Below are positions 6,854-17,464 of a DNA stretch of 64,000 bases, piece after piece. Origin of the DNA: Elusimicrobiota bacterium (GTDB lineage: Bacteria; Elusimicrobiota; UBA8919); contig JAFGLF010000063.1 of NCBI GenBank assembly GCA_016928195.1, positions 1 to 64,000 of the forward strand, given 5' to 3'. The notes under the pieces were generated by a model. That model was not told the origin of the DNA and searched no databases. It saw nothing but the letters and a program-made list of their open reading frames with translations. Position numbers and translations under genes: made by a program. Positions within the stretch are counted from its first letter, which is position 1, and each line of letters starts with the position of its first letter.

Positions 6854-8367
6854 ATCCCAGAGAAATTACAGAAGCCATAAAATCAAAAATTGCATCCTTA
6901 AAACCAGACGTATCCATCGAGGAAACCGGCAATATAATTTCGGTCGTTGACGGTATAGCCAAGATACATGGACTGCAGAATGCCTTTGTTTATGAATTGA
7001 TTGAATTCCCCAACCAAATATTAGGCATGGTATTAAATCTTGGACTCGAAGAGTATGAAGTAGGATGTATCTTATTCGGCAGTGAAACATCATTGAAACA
7101 GGGAGATCTGGTAAAAAGAACAAATCAAATTATGCAGGTTCCCGTAGGAGAAGAGCTCATAGGCAGAATAATAGACCCACTGGGCAGGGTACTTGACGGC
7201 GGTAAAGATTTAAAGACAACAAAAAAAAGACCGATAGAAGTCATTGCCCCGAGTATTGCGGAAAGACAGCCCGTTAAAGTACCACTACAGACGGGCATAA
7301 AAGCAATCGATTCGATGATACCGATAGGAAGGGGGCAAAGAGAACTGATTATCGGAGACAGACAGACAGGCAAAACCGCAATTGCACTGGATACAATAAT
7401 TAATCAAAAAAATGTAAAAAACAGACCGATTTGTATTTATGTCGCAATAGGTCAAAAACAATCAATCGTGGCAAATATTTACGAAACACTGAAAAAATAC
7501 GGAGCAGATAAATATACAATAATTATTTCGGCGGCATCTTTTGATCCCGCGGCCCTCTTGTACGTCGCCCCATACAGCGGCTGTGCCATAGCGGAAGATT
7601 TCATGTGGCAGGGCAGGGATGTTCTAATTGTTTATGACGATCTATCTAAACATGCACATGCATACAGACAGATAATGTTATTGTTAAGAAGACCTCCGGG
7701 AAGAGAGGCATATCCCGGAGACGTATTTTATCTGCATTCGCGTCTCCTCGAACGCGCATGTAAACTCTCGGATTCAAACGGCGGGGGCTCCATAACCGCG
7801 CTCCCTATAATTGAAACAAATGCAGGGGATATTTCGGCTTATATTCCCACAAATGTTATTTCAATAACCGACGGACAGATTTTTCTTGAAAACGGGCTTT
7901 TTCATTCGGGAATACGGCCTGCAATAAATGTCGGCTTATCGGTTTCGCGCGTAGGTGGTCATGCACAAACAAAAGCAATGAAACAGACTGCAGGCTGTCT
8001 GCGGCTTCAGATAGCCCAGTATAACGAGCTTTCCTCATTTGCACAGTTTTCGTCTGAACTGGATGAAAATACGAAATTCCAGATTAAAACCGGCGAACGC
8101 CTGGTCGAGATACTTAAACAGAATCAGTATGAACCTCTGCCGATTGAAAAGCAATTGATAATACTTTTTGCCGGCAGCTACGGTTATCTGCAGGATATTG
8201 AAGTCCCGGAAATTCAAAAGTTCGAAAAAGGACTTCTTGATTTTTTTGACAAAAAACATTCTGAAATATTGGAAGAACTAAAACAAAAAACCGAAATTTC
8301 GGAAGAGCTCAACGATAAAATTGCATCAGCAATAAAAGAATATAAAGGACAGCGAGTAAGTGAGTGA
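6850..8367 (+). CDS. atpA: F-type ATP synthase, F1 subunit alpha
   Basis: Non-catalytic nucleotide-binding subunit of 505 residues. The Walker A motif GDRQTGKT is at residues 169-176, and the VSRVGG motif with the arginine finger is near residues 365-371. Beta-barrel, nucleotide-binding and C-terminal helical domains are all present. The last residues (GQRVSE) and the stop codon are encoded by the start of a GAGTAAG-type tandem repeat that continues into the spacer, so the C-terminus appears to have been reshaped by a repeat. Confidence 0.97.
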   Translation: MNPREITEAIKSKIASLKPDVSIEETGNIISVVDGIAKIHGLQNAFVYELIEFPNQILGMVLNLGLEEYEVGCILFGSETSLKQGDLVKRTNQIMQVPVGEELIGRIIDPLGRVLDGGKDLKTTKKRPIEVIAPSIAERQPVKVPLQTGIKAIDSMIPIGRGQRELIIGDRQTGKTAIALDTIINQKNVKNRPICIYVAIGQKQSIVANIYETLKKYGADKYTIIISAASFDPAALLYVAPYSGCAIAEDFMWQGRDVLIVYDDLSKHAHAYRQIMLLLRRPPGREAYPGDVFYLHSRLLERACKLSDSNGGGSITALPIIETNAGDISAYIPTNVISITDGQIFLENGLFHSGIRPAINVGLSVSRVGGHAQTKAMKQTAGCLRLQIAQYNELSSFAQFSSELDENTKFQIKTGERLVEILKQNQYEPLPIEKQLIILFAGSYGYLQDIEVPEIQKFEKGLLDFFDKKHSEILEELKQKTEISEELNDKIASAIKEYKGQRVSE

Positions 8368-8434
8368 GCGAGTAAGAGAGTAAGGTTTTTGACTTTTTTC
8401 CTGCTCACTGCTAACTACTTTCTGGTTACTGGTG
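8346..8434. repeat. GAGTAAG / CTCACTGCTAAC repeat at the end of atpA
   Basis: Begins inside the last codons of atpA with alternating GCGAGTAAGTGAGTGAGCGAG units and continues with CTCACTGCTAACTACTTTC. Related pieces occur inside uvrB (CACTCGCTCACTCGCT near 21130) and inside folC (CTCACTGCTAAC near 17028), as well as in the signal-peptide region of the CsgG-like gene. The left and right halves are only partly complementary. Confidence 0.6.
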
Positions 8435-8438
8435 TTAT

Positions 8439-9365
8439 ATGGCTACACTTAGAGAAATAAAGAAAAAAATTAAAGCAACTCAATCGATACAAAAGACAAC
8501 CAAAGCCATGCAGATGATTTCAGCTGCGCGGTTCCAAAAAGCGCAAGTTCAGGTGAACTCTGCAAAACCGTATATGGCGAATATCCGTAATATGATTTAC
8601 GGAATATATAAAAAATCAGACAAACAGGTTATAGAACATCCTTTTCTGAAAAACGTTTTACAAACCCCGGACGCGGCAAAAAAAGGCCTTCTGATTATAA
8701 CTTCCGAAAAAGGACTTTGCGGTTCTTATAACACAAATATAATGAAAAAATCAATGGAATATATCCATACCGAAAATATCAGCGCACTGGATATTGCCGT
8801 TATAGGGAAAAAAGGACGGGATTACCTGAAAAGAAACCGCATTCCTATAAACCATGAATACTTTTCCATCTACCGCCCAACAGGCAAGGATACCGCCAGT
8901 TCTATCATCGGAGGAATATCGGTACAATCGGCAATTATTTCCGATGAAATTATAAATCTTTTTTTAAACAAAAACCTTACGGAGTTCAGTATAATATACA
9001 CCGAATATCAATCGTTATTTTCCCAGCCGGTTACTATAAAACAAATACTTCCCATTAAAGAACCGGAAAAAGACATTTTAAAAGGTAACCCGGCAGATTT
9101 TGGGTTTGATTATATATATGAACCGGCTAAAAACATTATAATGGACAGATTATTAAACAGATATATAAAATCGGAATTCTTCAGAATTATTGCAGAAGCA
9201 TATCTGTCCGAAATTGTATCAAGAAGAAATGCTATGGAAAATGCCTCAAAAAATGCGTCAGATCTTATAGATGATATCTCGCTTCATTTAAACAAACTCC
9301 GCCAGCAACAAATAACCACAGGTTTAATTGAGGTAGTAAATTCAAGTGAGGCAAGAACCCAATAA
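8439..9365 (+). CDS. atpG: F-type ATP synthase, F1 subunit gamma
   Basis: Central rotor shaft of 308 residues. The N-terminal motif REIKKKIKATQSIQKTTKAM and the C-terminal RRNAMENASKNASDLI helix are diagnostic. The central Rossmann-like domain has the GLCGSYN motif near residue 90. It starts four bases after a repeat and has no strong ribosome site. Operon order a-c-b-delta-alpha-gamma-beta-epsilon is canonical. Confidence 0.96.
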   Translation: MATLREIKKKIKATQSIQKTTKAMQMISAARFQKAQVQVNSAKPYMANIRNMIYGIYKKSDKQVIEHPFLKNVLQTPDAAKKGLLIITSEKGLCGSYNTNIMKKSMEYIHTENISALDIAVIGKKGRDYLKRNRIPINHEYFSIYRPTGKDTASSIIGGISVQSAIISDEIINLFLNKNLTEFSIIYTEYQSLFSQPVTIKQILPIKEPEKDILKGNPADFGFDYIYEPAKNIIMDRLLNRYIKSEFFRIIAEAYLSEIVSRRNAMENASKNASDLIDDISLHLNKLRQQQITTGLIEVVNSSEARTQ

Positions 9366-10790
<1,425 letters not shown>

Positions 10791-11213
10791 ATGAAAACAT
10801 TTTCTCTTGAAATCGTAACACCTGAAAAGGTTGCCTATAAAGGGGATGTCCGGCAGATATCCATTCCCGCATATGAAGGCGAAATGGGGGTTCTGCCCGG
10901 CCATATTGATTATCTTGCCATGCTTTCTCCGGGTGAGATCAGAATAAAACGTAATGATGATTTAGTGCTCTTTGCCATATCCGGCGGTTTTGCCGAAATT
11001 CATCCGAAAAATGTCGTAATTTTATGCGAGACGGCAGAATCAGCTGAGGATATAGATATTGAACGTGCCAATCTTGCAAAAATAAGAGCAGCCGAAAAAC
11101 TAAAAGTATCAGACAAAAGCATAGATACAAAACAACTCCAGTTTGCCATACAGCGTGCAGCAGCCCGCCTGAAAGTAGTAAGCGATCTTAAGAAAAGAAA
11201 AAAGAGAAAATAA
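10791..11213 (+). CDS. atpC: F-type ATP synthase, F1 subunit epsilon
   Basis: Regulatory rotor subunit of 140 residues with the N-terminal beta-sandwich (motif YEGEMGVLPGHI near residues 27-38) and the C-terminal two-helix region that can inhibit hydrolysis. The ATG follows the beta-subunit stop without a gap. No clear intrinsic terminator follows; the next promoter lies about 50 bases downstream. Confidence 0.93.
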   Translation: MKTFSLEIVTPEKVAYKGDVRQISIPAYEGEMGVLPGHIDYLAMLSPGEIRIKRNDDLVLFAISGGFAEIHPKNVVILCETAESAEDIDIERANLAKIRAAEKLKVSDKSIDTKQLQFAIQRAAARLKVVSDLKKRKKRK

Positions 11214-11261
11214 ACCCTGCCTCCCATTTATAGAAAAAAATTTAAAAAATATGAAAGGGGG

Positions 11262-11290
11262 TTGACAAAATCTTAATAGTTTTATATAAT
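11262..11290 (+). promoter_or_regulatory. Consensus sigma-70 type promoter of the homocysteine operon
   Basis: TTGACA at 11262-11267 and TATAAT at 11285-11290 are separated by exactly 17 bases, a perfect match to the housekeeping consensus. Transcription would begin near 11297, a few bases before the SAM riboswitch. Confidence 0.85.
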
Positions 11291-11300
11291 ATGTTATAAT

Positions 11301-11422
11301 CTTATCTAGAGTGGCTGAGGGATAGGCCCTGTGAAGCCACAGCAACCGCCCGCCTAAATATGAAATTTTTGGCGGGGTCGAGGTGCTAAAGCCTGAATTC
11401 CGGGAAACCGGGAAACGATAAG
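11301..11422 (+). ncRNA. SAM-I (S-box) riboswitch aptamer
   Basis: The P1 helix is formed by CTTATC (11301-11306) and GATAAG (11417-11422). The conserved S-box core blocks are present in order: AGAG, GAGGGA, GGCCCTGTGAAGCC, CAGCAACC, then GAGGTGCTAAAGCC. The variable P3 arm is GCCCGCC...GGCGGG. An antiterminator is visible: AACGATAAG (11414-11422), which contains the 3' strand of P1, is perfectly complementary to CTTATCGTT (11449-11457) in the loop of the downstream terminator. Binding of SAM should therefore favour termination and switch off the downstream homocysteine genes when methionine is plentiful. Confidence 0.95.
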
Positions 11423-11435
11423 AAGAAGAAATTTT

Positions 11436-11470
11436 AAAAACCTTCTTACTTATCGTTAGAAGGTTTTTTT
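11436..11470 (+). terminator. Terminator of the SAM riboswitch
   Basis: An 11-base stem (AAAAACCTTCT with AGAAGGTTTTT) is followed by a run of T. The loop contains the antiterminator strand that can pair with the aptamer's P1. Confidence 0.9.
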
Positions 11471-11478
11471 ATTAATAA

Positions 11479-11570
11479 AGAACGCGAATACACGCAAATG
11501 AAAACACACAACGCGAATATTCGCGAATATTTGCGTTAGATTAGTGATAATTCGCGTTTAGCGAACGGAG
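11479..11570. repeat. Repeat family A, copy 2
   Basis: Same order of units as the atpE-atpF copy: ACGCGAATACACGCAAATG, CGCGAATATTCGCGAATAT, TTGCGTTAGATTAGTGATAA, CGCGTTTAGCG. It lies between the riboswitch terminator and the DUF39 gene and merges with the bases CGGAG that serve as its ribosome site. Confidence 0.85.
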
Positions 11571-11576
11571 TGAGCT

Positions 11577-12779
11577 ATGAGAACAATAACAGAAATTAAC
11601 AAAAAAATTAAAAGTGGAAATGCCGTTATTTTAACGGCAGAAGAAATGATTGATCTGGTGGAAAAAGAGGGTGTAAAAAAAGCTGCTCAGAAAGTAGATG
11701 TCGTAACTACAGGTACCTTCGGACCGATGTGTTCATCAGGAATCTACATAAATATAGGCCATTCTAAACCAAGAATCAAACTGGGTGCAGGTGGATGTTA
11801 TTTAAACGATGTCCCTGCATATGCGGGATATGCTGCGGTTGATATCTCACTCGGTGCCAGTGCGGTACCCGACGATGATCCGCGCAATAAATATCATCCG
11901 GGTGATTTTAAGTACGGCGGAGGACATGTCATAGAAGATTTTGTGGCAGGCAAAAACCTAAAATTAATTGCCAAAGCATACGGTACAGACTGTTACCCGA
12001 GAAAAAAACTGGAGACATATATAAACATTAAAAATGTTAATGAAGCTGTCCTTTTTAACTTAAGGAACTGCTACCAAAACTACAACTGTGCAGTCAATCT
12101 CTCATCTAAAACTATTTATACCTACATGGGTGTTCTCAAGCCAAAACTCGGAAATGCTACATATTGTTCCGCAGGCCAGCTTTCACCGCTGTTAAAAGAC
12201 CCGCATTACAGAACAATAGGCATCGGTACAAAAATATTTCTAGGTGGAGGCGTCGGTTTCATATCATGGCAGGGAACACAGCATAATCCGACAGTTAAAA
12301 GAAAGAAAAACGGAACACCTTCAGCTCCTGCGGGTACTATTGCGGTAATCGGTGATTTAAAACAGATGAAACCTCAATGGCTGAGAGGGACAAGTATGCT
12401 TGGCTATGGTGTAACATTAACCGTAGGTATAGGCATCCCAATCCCTATCCTTGACGAGGAAATGGCAAGATTCACAGCAATAAAAGACGAAGAAATATTT
12501 ACACAAGTCATCGACTATGGTAAAAATTATCCTGAGGTCATTCCTGGTTCTCTTGGAGAAGTGAACTATGCCCAATTGAAATCCGGACATATTAAACTCA
12601 GTGATAAGGAGATTCCGACCTCATCACTTTCGAGTTATTCAAAAGCATTGGAAATTGCCAATACTTTAAAGGATTGGATAAAATCTAAAAATTTCTTACT
12701 TACAGAACCGGTTGAAAAACTTCCTGAAGAAAGCTCAGGTTTAACCTGTAAATTATTGAAAGAAAAACCGTTAGAATAA
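11577..12779 (+). CDS. Homocysteine biosynthesis protein (DUF39/COG1900 family)
   Basis: In methanogens and many anaerobes this family is needed to make homocysteine directly from aspartate semialdehyde and sulfide, bypassing O-acylhomoserine. The 400-residue protein covers the whole DUF39 domain and lacks the CBS domains found at the C-terminus of some archaeal members. A candidate catalytic Cys52 lies in GTFGPMCSSGIY and a second cysteine, Cys139, in GTDCYPRKK; conserved cysteines at similar positions are important in the family. The motif LGAGGCYLNDVPAYAGYAAVD is typical. The start has GGAG eight bases upstream. The upstream SAM-I riboswitch and the downstream NIL ferredoxin gene both fit the pathway assignment. 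No standard acyl-homoserine route gene is in the window. Confidence 0.93.
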   Translation: MRTITEINKKIKSGNAVILTAEEMIDLVEKEGVKKAAQKVDVVTTGTFGPMCSSGIYINIGHSKPRIKLGAGGCYLNDVPAYAGYAAVDISLGASAVPDDDPRNKYHPGDFKYGGGHVIEDFVAGKNLKLIAKAYGTDCYPRKKLETYINIKNVNEAVLFNLRNCYQNYNCAVNLSSKTIYTYMGVLKPKLGNATYCSAGQLSPLLKDPHYRTIGIGTKIFLGGGVGFISWQGTQHNPTVKRKKNGTPSAPAGTIAVIGDLKQMKPQWLRGTSMLGYGVTLTVGIGIPIPILDEEMARFTAIKDEEIFTQVIDYGKNYPEVIPGSLGEVNYAQLKSGHIKLSDKEIPTSSLSSYSKALEIANTLKDWIKSKNFLLTEPVEKLPEESSGLTCKLLKEKPLE

Positions 12780-12870
12780 GAAACGCGAATACACGCAAAT
12801 GAAAACACTCAACGCGAATATTCGCGAACATTTGCGTTAGATTTGCGGTAATTAGCGTTAAGGAGCGTAG
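12780..12870. repeat. Repeat family A, copy 3
   Basis: Almost the same sequence as copy 2 (for example ACGCGAATACACGCAAATGAA and CGCGAATATTCGCGAA), here as spacer between the DUF39 gene and the ferredoxin gene. It ends with AAGGAGCGTAGCGACT immediately before the ATG, so the ribosome site is again at the repeat boundary. Confidence 0.85.
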
Positions 12871-12875
12871 CGACT

Positions 12876-13283
12876 ATGCCTACAAAAAAAATCGTATTAA
12901 AGTTTCCGCCGAGACTTGTTGAACAGCCCATTATCTACAAACTTGTTAAGGATTTCGATCTAGAATTTAACATTCTAAAAGCAAACATCATGCCCGATGA
13001 AGAAGGGCTTCTTGTCCTGGAATTAACAGGCGACGAAAAAAAATATAACGAAGGTATAAAATACCTTAAAAGTTTCGGCATTTTAATTCAGCCTCTCAGC
13101 AAGGATGTTGTTCTTGATAAAGAGAAATGCACCCACTGCGGTGCCTGTGTTACTGTATGTCCTGTAGGTGCATTTACTGTTGATGAAAAGACCAGAAAAA
13201 TAGTGTTTGATAATACCAAATGCATCGCCTGCGAACTATGCATTAATGCCTGCCCGCTCCAAGCCATGGAACTTCATTTTTAA
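12876..13283 (+). CDS. NIL-domain 2[4Fe-4S] ferredoxin of homocysteine synthesis
   Basis: A 135-residue protein with an N-terminal NIL domain (about residues 1-75, begins KKIVLKFPPRLVEQPI) and a C-terminal bacterial ferredoxin with two cluster motifs, CTHCGACVTVCP near residue 87 and CIACELCINACP near residue 116. This pairing with a DUF39 protein is the known partner arrangement in methanogens, where the ferredoxin is thought to supply electrons or handle sulfur during conversion of aspartate semialdehyde to homocysteine. It shares the SAM-riboswitch transcript. A hairpin (ATCCCT...AGGGAT, 13293-13330) follows the gene but lacks a T-run. Confidence 0.92.
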   Translation: MPTKKIVLKFPPRLVEQPIIYKLVKDFDLEFNILKANIMPDEEGLLVLELTGDEKKYNEGIKYLKSFGILIQPLSKDVVLDKEKCTHCGACVTVCPVGAFTVDEKTRKIVFDNTKCIACELCINACPLQAMELHF

Positions 13284-13329
13284 CCACTAAAGCATCCCTA
13301 TAGAAATTTATCTTAAATTTGTTAAGGGA

Positions 13330-13358
13330 TTGCTATTTTTACTGATTTTTCGTATAAT
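13330..13358 (+). promoter_or_regulatory. Promoter of trpB, apparently leaderless
   Basis: TTGCTA (13330-13335) and TATAAT (13353-13358) are 17 bases apart. Expected transcription start is about 13365, only two or so bases before the trpB ATG at 13367. No ribosome site lies between, so the transcript would be leaderless. Confidence 0.65.
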
Positions 13359-13366
13359 ATTTGATT

Positions 13367-14557
13367 ATGTTACCTGATAAAAAAGGCTATTTCGGCAAAT
13401 TTGGCGGCAGGTTTGTCCCTGAGACAATCATGGCTGCACTTTTAGAGCTTGAAAATGCCTACAAAAAAGTCGATAAAACTTTCAAAAATGAACTTTCCGG
13501 CTATTTTAAAAACTATGTCGGCAGGCCCACACCGCTTTATTTTGCAAAAAGGCTTTCAGACAAACTCGGTTTAAAAATCTATCTTAAAAGAGAGGACCTA
13601 TGTCATACAGGTGCACATAAAATAAACAATGCACTGGGACAAGTATTGCTCGCAAAAAAGATGGGGAAAACCAGAATTATCGCTGAAACAGGTGCAGGAC
13701 AACATGGAGTAGCAACAGCAACAGTCTGTGCCCTTTTCAAAATGAAATGTGATGTTTATATGGGGGATGAAGACATAAAAAGACAGGCATTAAACGTATT
13801 TAGGATGAAACTTCTCGGAGCTAACGTTATTCCGGTACATTCAGGAAGCAAGACACTTAAAGATGCGATAAACGAAGCTTTTCGTGATTGGGTAACAAAT
13901 GTCAAACACACACATTATCTTTTGGGCTCATGTGTGGGTCCTCATCCATACCCTATGATTGTAAGAGATTTCCAGTCTGTAATAGGTAAAGAAGCAAAAA
14001 AACAGATTATTGAAATTGAAGGTAAACTTCCGGATTACCTGGTTGCCTGTGTAGGAGGGGGAAGCAATTCAATAGGTCTTTTTTATCCTTTTTATAAGGA
14101 CAAATCCGTAAAATTTATAGGAGTCGAAGCCGGCGGACTGGGTATTTCAAGCAACAAACACGCAGCAACACTGGTTAAGGGTGACCCCGGCATACTTCAT
14201 GGAACAAAAAGTTTTGTTCTACAGAACAATTCCGGCCAGATAAAAGAGACTCATTCCGTTTCTGCAGGACTTGACTATCCCGGTGTAGGCCCTGAACATG
14301 CATTTTATAAACAGATACACAGGGCGGATTATGTTGCAATAGATGATAAAAAAGCAATTGAGGGATTTAAACTTTTATCTGAAACCGAAGGGATCATTCC
14401 TGCATTGGAACCGGCTCATGCAATTGCATATTTAAAATATTATCCAAAAAAATTAAAAAACCGATCCGCCAGCCGGCGGATTATAATTGTATGTCTTTCC
14501 GGCAGAGGAGACAAGGACATAGACATAGTTAAAAACCAATTACAAATTAAATATTAA
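13367..14557 (+). CDS. trpB: Tryptophan synthase, beta chain
   Basis: PLP enzyme that joins indole and serine to give tryptophan. Start at ATG 13367 (396 residues) rather than TTG 13361, since the family begins close to [16 protein letters not shown]-binding Lys85 sits in [13 protein letters not shown], catalytic Glu107 in [11 protein letters not shown], and the phosphate loop GGGSNS is near residue 228. Near the C-terminus, the palindrome TCCGCCAGCCGGCGGA (14465-14480) inserts residues NRSASRR between the conserved PKK helix and [13 protein letters not shown]. trpA follows after one base. No other trp genes are in the window, and there is no leader peptide or attenuator. Confidence 0.96.
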   Translation: MLPDKKGYFGKFGGRFVPETIMAALLELENAYKKVDKTFKNELSGYFKNYVGRPTPLYFAKRLSDKLGLKIYLKREDLCHTGAHKINNALGQVLLAKKMGKTRIIAETGAGQHGVATATVCALFKMKCDVYMGDEDIKRQALNVFRMKLLGANVIPVHSGSKTLKDAINEAFRDWVTNVKHTHYLLGSCVGPHPYPMIVRDFQSVIGKEAKKQIIEIEGKLPDYLVACVGGGSNSIGLFYPFYKDKSVKFIGVEAGGLGISSNKHAATLVKGDPGILHGTKSFVLQNNSGQIKETHSVSAGLDYPGVGPEHAFYKQIHRADYVAIDDKKAIEGFKLLSETEGIIPALEPAHAIAYLKYYPKKLKNRSASRRIIIVCLSGRGDKDIDIVKNQLQIKY

Positions 14558-14558
14558 A

Positions 14559-15329
14559 ATGAATAATTTAGAACGATTATTAAAAAAGTTTAAAAAAGAA
14601 AATAAAAAAGTGCTTTCAGTTTTTTTAACCGCAGGGTTTCCTGATATAAAAACTACCGGAAATGCAATATTAAAAATAGCAAATTATGCAGATTTAATTG
14701 AGCTCGGAGTCCCATTTTCCGACCCTATAGCAGACGGTCCTACTATTCAGTATTCCTCCCAAAAAGCACTTAAAAAAAACATAGATATCAAAAAAATACT
14801 ATCAACAGTGAAGAATCTCAGAAAAAAAGTAAACATCCCTATTATAGTTATGGGATATTTGAATCCAATATATAACTTCGGATTGAATGAATTTTTTAAA
14901 CAGGCACGAAACTCCGGAGTTGACGGCGTAATAATTCCGGACTTAACATATGAAGAAAGTCATATAGTTAAAAACTTATCGAAAAAATACAGGATAGCAT
15001 ACATTCCTCTGGTCGCCCTGACTACCGATAAAAACAGGGCAAAAGAAATAGCCAGGACTTCAACCGGGTTTATCTATGTTACGGCGGTAACCGGAGTAAC
15101 TGGTGCCAGAAAAGAAATATCACGCGATTTAATCCCTTTTCTTAAAACTCTTAAAAACAAAACTTCAAAACCGCTTATGGTGGGCTTTGGAATATCAAAA
15201 CCTGAACATATTAAAAAAATAAAGAAATTTTGTGACGGCTTTATAGTCGGAAGTGCTGTAATTAATTTAATTCGCAAAAGAAAACCGGTAGAAACACTGA
15301 TAAAACAATTAAAAAATGCTCTTACATAA
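14559..15329 (+). CDS. trpA: Tryptophan synthase, alpha chain
   Basis: TIM-barrel lyase of 256 residues that cleaves indole-3-glycerol phosphate and channels indole to the beta chain. Catalytic Glu48 (LIELGVPFSDP) and Asp59 (ADGPTIQ) correspond to the known pair, and the phosphate-binding GFGISKPEH and GFIVGSAV motifs are present. Starts one base after trpB without a ribosome site, so translation is probably coupled. Confidence 0.96.
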   Translation: MNNLERLLKKFKKENKKVLSVFLTAGFPDIKTTGNAILKIANYADLIELGVPFSDPIADGPTIQYSSQKALKKNIDIKKILSTVKNLRKKVNIPIIVMGYLNPIYNFGLNEFFKQARNSGVDGVIIPDLTYEESHIVKNLSKKYRIAYIPLVALTTDKNRAKEIARTSTGFIYVTAVTGVTGARKEISRDLIPFLKTLKNKTSKPLMVGFGISKPEHIKKIKKFCDGFIVGSAVINLIRKRKPVETLIKQLKNALT

Positions 15330-15377
15330 AATTAAGGGTTCTTAACTCTTAATTCTAAATTGAGTAAGGGGGATTTT

Positions 15378-16196
15378 ATGGCTGTAATAAAGAAACCTAA
15401 AGACAAGGTATCTGTACCTGACGGACTGTGGAAAAAATGCGACAGTTGCCAGAATATTGTCTATAAAAAAGAACTCCATGAAAATTTTTATGTCTGTCCA
15501 AAATGCAGTTACTATTCCAGGCTTTCCGCAATGGAAAGGATTTCACAACTTCTGGATAAACAGAGTTTTTCTGAAATGTTTTCGGATTTGGAAGCCGTTG
15601 ATTCACTGTCGTTCAACGATACTCAGAAATATTCGACAAGAATAAAACATTCAAAAACCAAAACAAATCTTAAAGAAGCCATTATTGCAGGTACCGGAAA
15701 AATCAATAACAAAGAAATTGTCTTATGTGTTATGGATTTTGCTTTTATGGGCGGCAGTATGGGCAGTGTTGTAGGAGAAAAAATAGCAAGGGCAGCCGAA
15801 TTCGCAGTCAGCAAAAAACTCCCGCTTATAATTATATCTTCTTCAGGGGGAGCACGAATGCAGGAGGGGATGCTGTCGTTGATGCAGATGGCAAAGACAG
15901 CGGCAGCTCTTGCAAAACTCTCCGAAAAAGGTCTTCTTTATATTTCAGTCCTTACCCATCCGGTAACAGGCGGGGTGTCGGCATCTTTTGCCATGCTGGG
16001 TGATGTGATTATCGCCGAACCCAAAGCCCTCATTGGATTTGCGGGACCAAGGGTAATCGAACAGACAATAAAACAAAAACTTCCTGAAGGATTTCAACTT
16101 TCTGAATTTTTACTTGACCACGGCCAGATAGATATGATAGTGGAAAGAAAAGACCTTAGGAATACACTTTCAAAAATTATCAATTTACTAAGGTAA
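15378..16196 (+). CDS. accD: Acetyl-CoA carboxylase carboxyltransferase, beta subunit
   Basis: First step of fatty acid synthesis: transfers carboxyl from carboxybiotin to acetyl-CoA, together with AccA encoded at 61457. Start at ATG 15378, which has a GGGGG ribosome site, giving 272 residues. A four-cysteine zinc ribbon (Cys21, Cys24, Cys40, Cys43) precedes the crotonase-fold domain with GSMGSVVGEKI and SSSGGARMQEG. A short AATTAAG/CTTAATT repeat precedes it. folC follows 14 bases later, a pairing also common in other bacteria. Confidence 0.95.
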   Translation: MAVIKKPKDKVSVPDGLWKKCDSCQNIVYKKELHENFYVCPKCSYYSRLSAMERISQLLDKQSFSEMFSDLEAVDSLSFNDTQKYSTRIKHSKTKTNLKEAIIAGTGKINNKEIVLCVMDFAFMGGSMGSVVGEKIARAAEFAVSKKLPLIIISSSGGARMQEGMLSLMQMAKTAAALAKLSEKGLLYISVLTHPVTGGVSASFAMLGDVIIAEPKALIGFAGPRVIEQTIKQKLPEGFQLSEFLLDHGQIDMIVERKDLRNTLSKIINLLR

Positions 16197-16210
16197 GCAT
16201 ACTTTCCCGT

Positions 16211-17464
16211 ATGAATCTTAATTATACACAAGCATTAAAGTATGTTGAAAATCTTGGTGAATTTGTTTACGATTTTAATTTAACCCGCATAAAAAGAATC
16301 TTAAAAAAACTGGATAATCCTCAGGATAAATTAAAGGTTATTCATGTTGCAGGCACTAACGGAAAAGGCTCTGTTTGTGCATATATTTCTGCAATCTTAC
16401 AGAAAGCAGGTTACAGAGTCGGACTTTATACATCACCGCATATATTGGATATCCGGGAACGTATTCAGATAAACAGGGAAAAAATTTCAAAAAGTGACTT
16501 TGCGAAATTTGTATTTAACTACTCCCTACTCCCTACTCCCTACTCCCTGACTTATTTTGAATTTATAACAGCAATGGCTTTCTGGCACTTTGAACGTAAT
16601 CAAGTAGATTTTGCAATTATGGAGGTCGGACTGGGGGGACGCCTGGATGCAACAAATGCTGTTGAAAACCCGCTTATCTCTGTTATTACAAACATTTCAC
16701 TTGAACATACTCAGTATCTTGGTAATACAATAAAAAAAATAACAAAAGAAAAATCCGGAATTATAAAAAATAACGGGGTAGTCGCAACTGCTGAATCCGG
16801 CGATGCACTAAAGGTAATAAAAGATATCTGCAGAACAAAAAAAGCAAAGCTCATTCATTCAGGACAAATGAAATACGGGGGTTATAAAACACCTCTTTTA
16901 GGTGAACATCAGAAACAGAATATGCATTTAGCGGTAACAGTGTGCAGATTTCTGAATATACAAAAAAAATATATTGTTGCGGGATTAAAAAATACTTATT
17001 GGCCGGGCAGATTTGAAATTACCCGGCTCACTGCTAACGGCTCGCTGCTAACTGTAGTTTTGGATGTTGCTCATAATCCGGCAGGTATGACAGCATTGTA
17101 TAATTCTATCAAAAATTATCTCGGCAGGAAAATAAACCCTGTTAGAAAGGGCGTCCCGCAAAACAGGATTTCTAACAGGGTAAACTTTGTTTTTGCGGTT
17201 TTCAAGGACAAAGATTATAAAAAAATGATAAAAATTATTTCACCTGCCGTAAAAAACGTATTTATATCAGCAGTCAAAAACAAACGTGCCCTGCATCCCG
17301 GAATTATAAAAAACGAGTTTCGAAACTATATTCCGGAACAAAATATATTTATTTGCACCAATATAAAAAGAGCAATAAAATCGGCAATAACGGCTTCTGA
17401 AGATTTCTGTATCACAGGATCAATATATACTATTGGAGAAGGAATAAAATGGCTAAAAATTTAG
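16211..17464 (+). CDS. folC: Folylpolyglutamate synthase / dihydrofolate synthase
   Basis: Mur-ligase-like enzyme of 417 residues that adds glutamate to folates. The P-loop GTNGKGS is at residues 48-54, the LGGRLDATN motif near residue 141, and DVAHNPAG in the C-terminal domain. Three repeat-derived segments interrupt it: tandem CTCCCTACTC units near 16517-16550 (residues LLPTPYSL), a CTCACTGCTAAC-type element near 17028-17057 (LTANGSLLT), and an element with a perfect 12-base inverted repeat at 17137-17180 adding about 15 residues between GRK and VNFVFAVFKDKDY. All keep the frame and lie in surface-loop positions, so the enzyme is probably active. Confidence 0.93.
   Translation: MNLNYTQALKYVENLGEFVYDFNLTRIKRILKKLDNPQDKLKVIHVAGTNGKGSVCAYISAILQKAGYRVGLYTSPHILDIRERIQINREKISKSDFAKFVFNYSLLPTPYSLTYFEFITAMAFWHFERNQVDFAIMEVGLGGRLDATNAVENPLISVITNISLEHTQYLGNTIKKITKEKSGIIKNNGVVATAESGDALKVIKDICRTKKAKLIHSGQMKYGGYKTPLLGEHQKQNMHLAVTVCRFLNIQKKYIVAGLKNTYWPGRFEITRLTANGSLLTVVLDVAHNPAGMTALYNSIKNYLGRKINPVRKGVPQNRISNRVNFVFAVFKDKDYKKMIKIISPAVKNVFISAVKNKRALHPGIIKNEFRNYIPEQNIFICTNIKRAIKSAITASEDFCITGSIYTIGEGIKWLKI
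17137..17180. repeat. Inverted-repeat element inserted in folC
   Basis: CCCTGTTAGAAA (17137-17148) and TTTCTAACAGGG (17169-17180) are perfect reverse complements around a 20-base loop. The segment is in frame and lengthens the protein compared with ordinary FolC, where GRK is followed directly by the VFAVFKDKD strand. Confidence 0.8.
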
